From the NCBI RefSeq assembly GCF_026914265.1, contig NC_069123.1, forward strand, positions 39,363,678 through 39,427,677: DNA of 64,000 nt, written 5' to 3'. The notes beneath the pieces were generated by a model. That model made no database searches. It saw only the letters and a program-made list of their open reading frames with translations, and was not told the DNA's origin. The position numbers were made by a program, and so were the translations under genes. Shown in pieces: positions 1-12,300 of this stretch. Source of the DNA: Mya arenaria (lineage: Eukaryota > Mollusca > Bivalvia > Myida > Myidae). The first letter of the stretch is position 1. Each line of letters begins with the position of its first letter.

Positions 1-3000
1 TTTCTGCTGAGTTGTCTTTTCCTGGCAAGCTGATGTGTTTACCAAATAGTTTTTTTTGCAGTTGTTTTGACTATTAAAAGCACTAAATTATGCTTAAAAC
101 GACTAACTCCTCTGAACTTTTAGTTATTTCTGTCGATTTTATTCAGAACATACAACTTATATGGACATGATTCCACTATGTCGTATGCAATGAACAAAGA
201 AATTTCAAATATTTTTTCTCTGATGCTGAAGATGCTGTACATTTTATCAAGAACATGTTTACAAAATTTTCAGGCTTAAATTAGTTATCAAAACAAATAA
301 TGGCTAAAGTATGACTGAATAGGTAATTAATTGATTACCCAATATGTATATTGTGTGTAAATAATCCCAGTAATCCAGTCACTTTTCGAAAAACAACACT
401 TTCAAAACGAATGAACATTGCAAAAAATGGCGTCGAAACAAAATGCAGCTGCCGCGTTATGTTGCGGCCCGAATCGAGCTTAATGTAAAACTTTTTCAAT
501 GACATCACTCATGACGTCATACAAGCACCCGTTATAGAGGTTATTTTGAACTAACTGTTTTTGCATTTTCGTGACATTTAACAGCATTTTTAAACACAAA
601 CGTTTCTTCAACTGTTCCATCCATCATGAAATTATCTACATTAAAATCAATCAAATAATCGTTGCTTATTTTGTTTTAACTGCTTTACTGCAGATTACAG
701 TTTTGCATGTTGCCAATAATTGTACTACGATTTCATTAAAAAAAATAGTTCCGTAGTAAATATGCCCCGCCCCTTGGTATGATTGCGCCCAATGACAGGA
801 CAGAAGTATCGAACAAACGCACGCGATATCGATGGGAAATGCCATTGCACTTTATACAGAGATAAAGTGCAATTCATAAACAACAACCATCGTTAAGGAA
901 TGAAGTGTGAATGTAAATATAATCAAATATTTCATGTTTAATAGTTTACAACACTGTGGTTAATCATGTTGTTAAACTTGACAAAGTTCTGAACAAGTGG
1001 CCCAAAATCGTGAAATATCAGAAATTATAAGAATTATATGTCTTGCATGAGTCTGAGTTAATTTGAAAACGTACATGAACAAGTATTCTAAGGGCAGCCC
1101 TTGTGGGTTGGTGTTTTCTTGAAACTTTCATATCAAAAATAACCATTTAAATGCCTTAACTTAGCACAGTTTCTTGATAAAAGTTAACAATTGCACAAAA
1201 GTCATGTTTAAGCACAATTGAGAAATGGGAAAATGACATCATAGTACTATTTATTCATTTGTTTTTGTTTATTTTGAAGTACATCATTTTATTGTGTGTT
1301 TCTGGTGTTTTAATAACTGTATAGCATTTATTGTGCCTGAAAAGTGAGGTCTACAAAACACATGTAGACGCTTAAGAATTGCGTAGAGCTTATCATATTC
1401 TGCAATGCAATGAATAAACAGTTAAATTGTTTTTTTTAACAAATACAGTAAAACTAATACAAATATTTGTTCCTCATTTAATTAATTAATTATTTCAAGC
1501 ACTAAACCCTACTTAATGTACCAGACATTACGTCGCAAAAGCTTACCATTTTATATCATTTAAGAATTTTAAATCATTTATGAACTATAATTGTGTAATA
1601 TTATAAATTTATTTTATTTTCTGACAGGATAAACTAATAAGGAATTATGATACCGTGGCGGACATATTGTTTTTGTCCTGTCCGCCAGTTTATCGTATGT
1701 CATACTTTTTTCTGCTTAATAACTATAGAAGACTTGAACCCAGAAACTTCGAACCTGGTATACAGGTTGGTCATGACCAGAGATCAGAAGGTCAGCTTAA
1801 AAGGTTGTGGTAGCCTTGTGGGGAAAGATGCAGTTTCCGCTTAAAGAATGTTTGGGCCAAGGAACTTAGGACTTGTAATGCATGGTGGTCATGATGAGAA
1901 GATGACTCCTATTGAGTCTGAGGTCAGTAGGTCAAGGTCACAGTGACCTTTAGGTGACATACAATTTAGGATCTTATGGTCTTATGCAGTAGATGTTCGC
2001 TATTGAATAGAAATGAATAGGCCAGACTTCAAGGTCACTATTGCCAGTATTGGTTTGTCCAAAAGTCAAAATTTCATGTCCATCATTGATTATTTCTCAT
2101 CAAAGATCACACAAAGGGGAAGAAAAGCACTTTTTCTAATGAGCAATCTCTAGGCTACTTTTATTTTTAAGTTGTTCATGATCCAAAACAATTTGCCCCT
2201 TAAAATGCCAAGTATATAGAACGACTGGTTCTCTTCACAATAGCCACTCTGATTTTACTTGATAAGGATTTTAATGAGTTGTCCTTATGCTAATAAATTG
2301 AGCTTAGAAAAGATATTTCTTTATAAGTTCTCCAAAGATATTTCTTTATAAGTTCTCCTTTTTTCTTTAACTTCCCAAACTATCATATAACTATTTCCTT
2401 ATTCTGCTTAGTCAAACATGTATACATCTCTGGCCAAGCTGTAATTCCATTAACAAAATGTTTGTCTTAGATAATGAAGACTGATTTGTCTCTATAAGGC
2501 TATGTTATCTGTAATGATCATCAAGATTGCATGGAGATGGCAGTTTGATGGATTGTGGAGATTAAGTTACAGCTGCCCACAAAAACATGTTTCTACTGAT
2601 GGATGGTTTTAATATTGGTTATATGGCCTCGCTGCCATTAAATACTGTCTAAGCAGTTAATAGGATTTGCACGTTGGTCACATGATAGCCTTTCTTGGGA
2701 GAAAATAATTTGATGAATTGGAAGAAATTGGCATATCTGCCATAATCCTAATGTATTGGTTTTAATGGTGAACATAAAATATCTGTAAAATGTGGGGTCT
2801 CCTACACTGTTTTAAATTGTTTCGAATATTGCTTCATGAAAATAGAACTATAAAATAAATATAAGTCAGAAGTACATGTAGTATAAACCATGGCAAAATT
2901 GACTGTTTATCAAAGTAAAGTTCATTAAAAGTGTAATAGATATCAAACTGTTTAATTTTATACACAAACCAGCAAAATTATTTGGTTTCATTGATTTAGT

Positions 3001-3879
3001 TTCAATTTCTTAAACCTTTCAAATACCTAGTAACATTAAACTGAGATTTTAAAATTTCTTCAGTGGTAACTGGATTCTAATTGTTTTACGAGATTGCTGA
3101 TAAGAACAAAAACAGGTGTCTCTCACTATGATTTGCAAATTTGTTGTCTAAAAACCGAAACCTTCTTCAACATGCTGTTGTTCAGCGTAACAATATAATA
3201 GCATGTTACATATCAAAATGAATTTTCTTAACATGAAAAATTTGCTACTCTGACAAAAGATTAAAATTATTTTTTGTCCTAATTTTTTTAAACGGTTTAA
3301 GAATTTAAATGTATAAGGTAGCAAGATATTTTCCTTTATAGCTACAAAAAGTTTATAATTATGCTCATTAATTGTCCAAAATATTTGAATTCCCAGTAAA
3401 AGCTCTTTGTATATTTAACGTTAAAGCGACTAGACATCAGATAATACAACTGCAAGAAAAGAAGAAAATTGTCAAAAACTGATATTGTTGTGTAATGCCC
3501 ATTGAATGTTACCTACTGATGTATAAGATTGCTTACAACACATGTATCTTTAGAAGATTTTGCATATTTTTCCATTTTTATAACTAACGTAAGGTTATGT
3601 ATCTATACTAATCATGTGACTTTCACGTGCTAAATATACATACTATAAACTTCGAAACCATTATGCGCTACTTTTAAATGGGTAAAGTACAATGTAAGCT
3701 GTGACATCCACAAAATATGAATTTAATCATGTACTATTGGCCTCGTACAAGCTCATAATGACAAGTCGAGTCTTGTTTTGAGGAAATACTGTAATTGCCG
3801 ATTTTGATACCATCTGGTGTAAATTCCATTTAAGTGCTTTACTAACTTGACTAATTGTATCATGTTGATCTATTTCCAG
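1..3879. other. Non-coding sequence upstream of first recognised P4HA exon
   Basis: No exon with a convincing splice frame was found here. The first prolyl 4-hydroxylase exon at 3880 starts inside a codon, so this stretch is either a long intron or contains the end of one; the signal peptide and N-terminal dimerisation exons must lie further upstream. It holds AT-rich sequence and a GGTCA-rich dispersed repeat around 1860-2100. The small open frames here have no recognisable features. Confidence 0.6.
1860..2100. repeat. GGTCA-rich dispersed repeat fragment with ERE-like palindrome
   Basis: The stretch carries phrases such as 'aggtcaaggtcacagtgacc' and 'ggccagacttcaaggtcac', which resemble the repeats at 46.4-47.2, 49.4-50.0 and 57.5-57.9 kb. 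At 1921-1949 there are three AGGTCA half-sites followed by one inverted TGACCT; 1935-1949 reads AGGTCA-cag-TGACCT. Family assignment is uncertain; the resemblance is by motif content. Confidence 0.5.
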
Positions 3880-6800
3880 GATAGCGGAGGACTTTGAGGG
3901 CCACAGTGAGATGGCACTAGAGGACCCAGACTATTACCTGGGAAACCCGGTGAACGCATACCTGTTTGTGAAGCACTTCACCCTTGACTGGGATCGTGAC
4001 ATCGACCATGTGCTCAGGAATAACAGCAGGCCTGGTAAATACAGTCATACCATAAATGTCCTAGCAGACGTGCTGAATTCTTGTCTTTTTGTGAAAATCA
4101 GTATACACTACAACATAACTGTATACACCCCTATGTAGGTGGTGTGTAACCTTAAATGGTATGATATGGTATGGGTTTACATCAATGACATCCGCAGTCT
4201 GCATGAGCGCTATGCACAAAATGAAGCTGTCATGTTTTGAATAGAAACAAAATGCATTTTGTTTTAAAGTTTGAAAGTAACTATTCAATCTAATTAACAT
4301 ATTATCCTAACCTATGCTTTGCCATGAGGATCTGAAGTTATCTTCTGAAATGCTTTTCATTGTTTGTTAGAGGTCTATTTACAGTATCTTGATTGAGGTG
4401 TTTGCGTTTAAAATTATTGTACTGTTCCTTGGAAATAATATCTTTAAAATCAATGACACAGTATTTGAAATTTTCAGAGCTGGCAGATAAAGTTGACGAA
4501 TTGCGCCAGCAATTGCCAACATACGAGGACCTGTCAGGGTCAGTGAGTGCGTTGCTACGGTTACAGGATGTGTATAAACTCGACACTACAGAGCTCGCGC
4601 ATGGCAGTGTGGGGGGAGTCCCATCCAGCCAACTCTCAGGTAGGCTGATTTAGAAAACACAATTATCAAAGAGGATAAAAAAGTCTATTGGAATTGACAG
4701 CAGAACAGTTTAATTGAATACAAAATGTATCTATAGAATAGTATTTGTTAAAGGGAAATAATTTCAGTTCCTGTAATTTTGTCAGTAGGTTGACCATAAT
4801 GTAATGACTTGATTACCAAGGGGGGTTACTTTTCAAAAAACATTACATTATAACGTTTGAAATGTAAAAAAATCAAGAGCATAAATGTGATAAAAATTTG
4901 AAATGTTAAATTAAACAGCAGGCAATTGCATAAAACTTAGGTTGGATGTCAACAGATAATATTTTTGTTAGTTTGCAAATCATTTGATTGGTTTAAAGTT
5001 CTTGTTGAATAAATATTGACCCATCAATAATCATTTTGGCTAAACTAAACATTTAACCACTTTTATAAAATTGGCTGCTTTTGTTTATGCGTATAGATTT
5101 GTGTTATTTCATTCCTGTTTGCATGGAACTGAAGTATGAGTATATCTATGTGCTACTGATTTTATTTTACAATGAGAATTTGACAGTATTTGGTTAAATA
5201 AAATCATTGATAAACAAAACAAAAAACATTAAATAAATCAATATAGAAACTTCAGAGGCTGATTTCTTTAACAATTATAAACCTATTAAAGTAGCTAATC
5301 TCATTTGAATAAACTTTTTTAGATGTTTTTATTAAATGAAGCTTCTTTTGTTTTAACATTAACTGCTCAATGATTTCCTTCTGAAGAGTGTAGCCAATTT
5401 TTATACCAATTAACGAAAAATAATCGTTACCAACTAATCTATGTTCTGTGAAATCCAATTTAAGTAAGTTTTTGGATTAAGTGTGTAATTCATTTAAGCT
5501 TGTTATTTTTTAGTTTTCTTGAAATAAAGCCCTTGTCGTTGTGTATGTGCCGTAATTACCTGAGACATAATGTGCATGTTTGAAGCATGGGACTGTTTTG
5601 AGCTTGGTCGCCTGTCATACAATGAGGAGGACTTCTACCATACGATCATGTGGATGGAGGAAGCCCTGGAGAAGGTTCGCCATGGTGACCCAGAGTGGTA
5701 CGAGGATAATATGGCCTCCATCATTGACTACCTCGCCTTTGCTCAGTACAAGGTAACTAGGTTGGGAATGTGGAATGTCAGAAAGTTTTTTGGGCGTAAC
5801 ATGTATTGTGAATTTGGATGCATTCTCAATCAAGGGAGATTCCAGATGCGTACTTTTTACTCATGAACTTTCTTCTTTTACCAGTTTATAGATACTTGCA
5901 ATAATTTCGCAGGGGCAATAACTTGTTCCTTAATCCTACTAAGCTGTATAAAGTGACCTTACTAGGGGATAAGTTTTGGTATGTTTGCATGGATTCATTT
6001 AGTTCAGTTGGTATTAGTATCACTATAATCTGATTTAGTGAAAGGTTCTAAGTTAGCTATGTAAGCCTTATTTGAGCTGAATGTTTGGTTGGTCAATGGC
6101 ACGGTGAAGCATGATCTCTGCAATTCAACGTGAGTCCCGATCCCCACTCCATATAAGGTAAGTTGGACAAAAAAGATACTTAACATTTTGATGTCATCTG
6201 CAATGCATGACAAACAAATACAGATTGATATTCTGGCGGCGGTGTATGCATCAGTGACTTTACAAAAGTCAATGGTACCGGTAAATGTTTCCTTTTACTT
6301 GTTCCCGGCAGGTGAGACATCCATTGCATGGATTTCTAGTTTCCACCCAAATATTGATAGTATCAAACAGCATGTGAGTTTGAGACGATGGAAATTGCAT
6401 GGGGAAAAGCATGCACAAGGCATGATACGCTACACACACCTAACAGCATGCATACAAAGGTAAGATTCTATCAACATTTTAAATTCCTCCTCCAGCGGGT
6501 GAGTGTTTTGAGATCGGGCGTCGTTCATATATGTCGTCCGACTACTATCACACGATCTTGTGGATGGAGGAGGCTTATGATAAATCCAAGCACGAACCCA
6601 ACACGAACGAGACAGGAGCCATCATAGTGGACTATCTCCAGTATGCCCATTACAAGGTTTGTGTATGTGTATAGGGCAGATGTTGTTTGTTTTAACAAAT
6701 ATTAGATGATAAAATTCACAACAGGTGGATCACATTGACCCCACTAATGCAACCTTCTACAACTTACAAAATATGACTTTGGGTTTGTTTACATGAAATT

Positions 6801-9212
6801 TTATCATATTTTTTATACTATTTATAAATTCAAACATTTTGACAATAATGTTAATCTGACTCTTACTATGTGTAAAAACTAACTTCTGGCATAAATAAAT
6901 AAATATCTAGAATGGTTAAATTTGTCTCCTGTAAACATTGAGATATAATTATATAATATAGATGTTAAAGTCAGTTTTATTATGAAGAGACCTCAGGTGA
7001 AAGAGTTATTTCTTATATAATATTTCCAATTTGGTGTTTTTCTGGGCATTCGTACTATAACATTGGGCTGTGCTGCCTGGCAGCCTATTTGACTGCCAGA
7101 AATGCACCGTGCTGTCCAATCTTTGGCTTCCAGTCAAATTTCAAAAACAAAGCAAAAACATTTTGAAAGCTTAGCTCATTTTTAGAAAATACTGGAAAAA
7201 AAACCTTATAAATGACGCATTTTAAACAAATGCAAAATTATTTGGGAATAGGTGGGAATCACACCAAGTATATGTCTACCAGATGCCTTGGTGTACTGTT
7301 GAAAAAGACCTGTCAGCTGTTCGAGGAAATTGTTTACTGTGTCATGTTATAGTTGTGCCCTTTTTAGAAATCACTTAAATCTTAATTTCAATTCTATAAA
7401 AAAACACTTCATAATGGTATATACCATACCCCCTGGTATTTTGAATACATTATGTTAAATCTTTTCAGCAAGGCAATGTTCGCCGAGCTCTGCAACTGAC
7501 CAATGAGATGTTGGAGCTAGGTAAAATATCTTATGTGTTTTAAAATTTAGTGCTATTTGGTATTTATATGGACATGATGATAGTTTAAACTTTATTTATT
7601 TTATGAACAATTGTGATTTGTGATGGAAATTATATTAATTATACTTAGTCACTCTCATGTGCACAATGTTGTCCGAGAGTGTGGTCTTCTATTGTGGGGG
7701 AAACCAGAGAATCCGGAAGAAACCCACTTGTCCGGTTTGGGGACCACCAACCAGACTCACTAGCACCGAAGACGGGAATTGAACCTGGGTTGCCTTGGCG
7801 AGAAGACAGCGTTCTAACCGTACAACATACGAGCATGATGATAATTCCTTTTGTTCAAGTATTTGTAAAATTTTGAAATGTATGGCTAACATAAAACTAT
7901 TCTAACTGTGTGTTTATATTGGCTTGTTAAAACAAATCCTGTTATTTTCATCAGCACCAGACCATGAGCGCGCCCGTAGCAACAAGTTGTACTATGAGCG
8001 TGTTCTGCATGATGACACAGACTCTAAGAAGCGTGGTGAAGATGGAGAGATCACAAACAAACGACAGCTTGATGAATATCGTAGCGGCGAGGAATACATG
8101 ACATATGAGGCCTTATGTCGCGGAGAAAACCTTAAAGTATGTTAGGGGATTTGGCTTGGCTGGGGCCATTCAGATATGGGAAAAAATGACTAAAATACAA
8201 TTCCATACAAACCAGTGAGGGACCAATTTTTAATTAAAAAACCCCAACCTTTTCTTTCAAAACATAAAATTGGGAATTTCATTTTCACAATGGGAAAAAA
8301 TATCTTTTTTAGCATTGGGAATTTGTCCAAATTTCGACCCCTCATTGGTAAAAAACCCCAATGCTGTTACATTGAATCCATATTTAAATACAACTGACAT
8401 TATCTTTTATTGCACATATCTCTTTCAGAAATACAAGCACAAGGATCGCCTTTTCTGTCGCTATCGCACAAACGACCACCCACTGCTGTTTCTGTCTCCT
8501 GCCAAGGAGGAAGTGCTCTACTTTAACCCTTACATCGCAATGTTCCATGATGTCATCTCTGATAAGGAGATAAAAATGCTGAAAACACTCGCTACCCCAA
8601 AAGTATGTAAAAATGCTTTACCTAGTGCCTTACACCTTACACAGAAAAGCTTTACTTCAATACTCTGGTGTCTAGGACCTTTTCATTTCTTAAAAAAATC
8701 TGGCAATAACCTAGATCGTGACAAAAATGCATGTTTCAATTTGCGTGCAATGCATTTGAAGATTTCTTCATCATATTGCAGTTGGGAAGAGCTACAGTAC
8801 ATAATCCCAAGACGGGAAAACTGGAAACGGCAGCGTACAGAGTTAGTAAAAGGTAAGTAACATTGCAGGGAACCATGCTGATACTTTGAATGGCATAAAG
8901 ACCAATAGAAATGAGTTGTCCTTTTCTGCTAAGAAGTTTCATGTTCATTCTTAAATGAGCATAGAAGCATATTCCAGGGGATCTAAGCCTAAATATCACC
9001 TATTAAACATTTTCATAACTCTAAATTATGGTGTTAAGAAAAGAATTATCTTGAGTTACTAAAAAGTAATGATACTAATGATTGTATAGGAAATTTGTTA
9101 AGCGACTCGTCAATCGGTCAATAAAATCATGTTCACAGTGTCCCAAAAGAAAGTTTGGCATATGTGAAATGTTCAGTTCATTTGCAAAGTAGTATATTTT
9201 AATAAATTAAAC

Positions 9213-9305
<93 letters not shown>

Positions 9306-9341
9306 CATTTACTGTGGATGGTGGTGACAGTGATGCTGCTA

Positions 9342-9382
<41 letters not shown>

Positions 9383-12300
9383 AAAACTTATGATGATGTC
9401 TTTTTAAGTTGCTGGCTCTCAGAGTATGATTCCCCGGACATTGGCATGATCAACGCAAAAATCGCAGCAATGACTGGCCTCAACATGGAGACTGCCGAGG
9501 AGCTTCAGATCGCTAACTATGGCATCGGGGGACAATATGAACCACACTATGATTTTGCAAGGGTAAGGTGTAATTCAGATTCGGATTATAAATGATTCAT
9601 ATGTTTTTGACCTAGGGTTTTCTTTCTTTAAATCTTGAATGACATTTAAATGTTTATTTCGCAAGAGAAATATGGTTTAGCAGTTCATATTTGCTTTAAT
9701 GTATAAAATCTTAATGCAGTTACATTGCAAATGATGTTGACATTTGTAGATTTTGAATATTTGTTTTTATATGAGCCTAGTTTACAAACATATTCAGGGT
9801 TCTCAATAAGTTTCGGTTAAACCGTCTCAAATAGTGAAGTAACTGACCAGCTTCTACTTATTCTACTGAAATTCATTTAGTTTTCCAAATTTGAACCGGC
9901 CCTATTGCCATTTGAACTGTCCATTTTGGCCGGCAGCCGGTTCTTATTGAGAACACTGATATTAGTATGTTTTCGATGCTCAATATCAAAGTCTGACTCA
10001 CATTTGTTCATTGGTGCAGCGGAGAGAGCCAAAAGCATTTGAGCAGAGGATTGGTAATAGAATCGCAACATTTATGTACTATGTAAGTCTCGTCTTTGTA
10101 ACAGTAATATATGTCTCACCAATCATGCGATCAATCAAGTTCCTCAAAACTACTTGAAAAATATGCACAGGTATTATTCCAACATACGTTAAAACAGTTG
10201 AAGTATCACCTCTTTCCAACAGAATGTTTTGGAAATTCTTTAGCCTGATGTAAGTGAAACTAAAAATCATAAATAAAGATAAAGAATAAGGTGTCTGAAA
10301 ATAATGGCTTATGATGACATACTGAAAACTTAAGAGCATATGTTTTGAGCAACTTGAGTTGATGAAAGAAATGTGTTGAAATATAAAAAGGTGCTATACA
10401 TGTCTTATACATGTATTGTTTTTTTTTTGGGGGGGGGGGGGGGGAGATTGTTTGCTAAAAAGGTTTCTACAGTAAAAACTGAGTAAATGTCAGTATATAA
10501 AACAAGTTTCTTTATTTAATTTCCTTTATTCAATTGGCTGCAATATTTAGGAGTTAATATTTATTAACTCATGTAAATATTTCAACACATTTCCATACCC
10601 GAATTTTCCCTCTATTTATTGCTTCTTATAAATATTGTAACCAATATCTATTGTTGCTCTCAGAAAGAAGAAAATGCATTCAAAGACCTTGGTACTGGAA
10701 ACAGAATTGCTACACTTATGTACTATGTAAGTTGGGTCGATTTGTAAGTTGGGTTCATGGTGCACTTTCCAAAATGAAACCAAGGTTAATTGTACACTTT
10801 CCAAAATGAAACTAAGGTTTATTGTACACTTTCCAAAAGGAACTTGGGTTCATGGTACACTTTTCAATTATTATTCAAATGTCTTTAAAAATATTTTTGA
10901 TATTAACTTTTTAGCTCGACTATTCGAAGAATAGGTGGGCTATACTACTCACCCCAGCGTCGGCGTCTGGTTAAAGTTTTAGGGCAAGTTGGTATTTTCA
11001 CTTATAAGGTCAATACCCTACATTCAATGGACTTAATACTTCACTCAGTTGTTCAGGGCCATCACATGATGAGGTTAGATAACTCCATATTATTATTTAC
11101 ACAGATTATGGCCCCTGATTGACTATGGAACTTAGGTTAAAGTTTTAGGGCAAGTTGGAATATTTATTAATAACTTCTATATCCTTTGTTCAATTGACTT
11201 AATACTTCACACAGTTGTTCAGGACCATCACACAATGAGGTTACATTACTCCATATTATCCTATATACAAGTTATGGCCCCTGATTGACTTAGGTTAAAG
11301 TTTTAGAGCAGGTTAAAGTTTTAGGGCAAGTTGGGATTTTCACTTAAAACTCCAATACCATTCATTCAATTGACTTAATACTTCACACAGATGTTCAGAG
11401 CCATCACATAATGAGGTTAGATAACTCCATAGTATCGTTTATACAAATTATGGCCCCTGATTGACTATGGAACTTAGGTTAAAGTTTTAGGGCAGGTTGG
11501 GATATTGTTTAATAACTTCTATACCCTTCATTCAATTGACTTAATACTTCACACAATTGTTCAGGACCATCACCCAATGAGGTTACATAACTCCATATCC
11601 CTAATACAAGTCATGGCCCCTGATTGACTTAGGTTAAAGTTTAAGGCAAGTAAAAGTTAAGGGCAAGTTGGGATTTTAATAAAAAAAAAACTTCTATACC
11701 GTTCATTAAATGCATTTAATAAAATTCAAAATTATTTACGACCATCTTACAACAAGAAACATAACTCCGTTTTAAGCCTAAATACAAATTATGGCCCTTG
11801 AATTTTTTTTTTTCTTTTTTTTTTTTTGAATTTTCTTTGAAAGGCATATTTGTATATTCTTAACCACATTTTCATTATGGGAAATCAAGTTATTTGAATG
11901 ACTTGCGTCATTGTTTGGGCGGGCTGGTGGGAGGACAGCATCAAAGTCACCTTATGTAGCGAATCATTTTAGTTAGGTTTGACGTAAAGAGACCAAACTT
12001 GGTTTTTATTACATCATTATTGTATTCTAAGTCAAAGCGGCGTAGTCGAGCGCGCTGTCTTACGACGGCTCTTGTTTAATTTAATTGGAGAGGTTGTATT
12101 GTACATGTTTATTGAAAAAACTCTTTTAAAACAAAAAAAAACAGTTTAAACCCTGAAAACTCTTTTCAGACTGAAATATTTACTATTGGAAAATGAATGA
12201 ATTGTACATTAGAAAATAGATTCAATATCTGGAACAATATTTCTGAAATTTGATAAGACTGTTAAAGTTCAGACTACTGAGGACTTTGTTGCATTATGGT

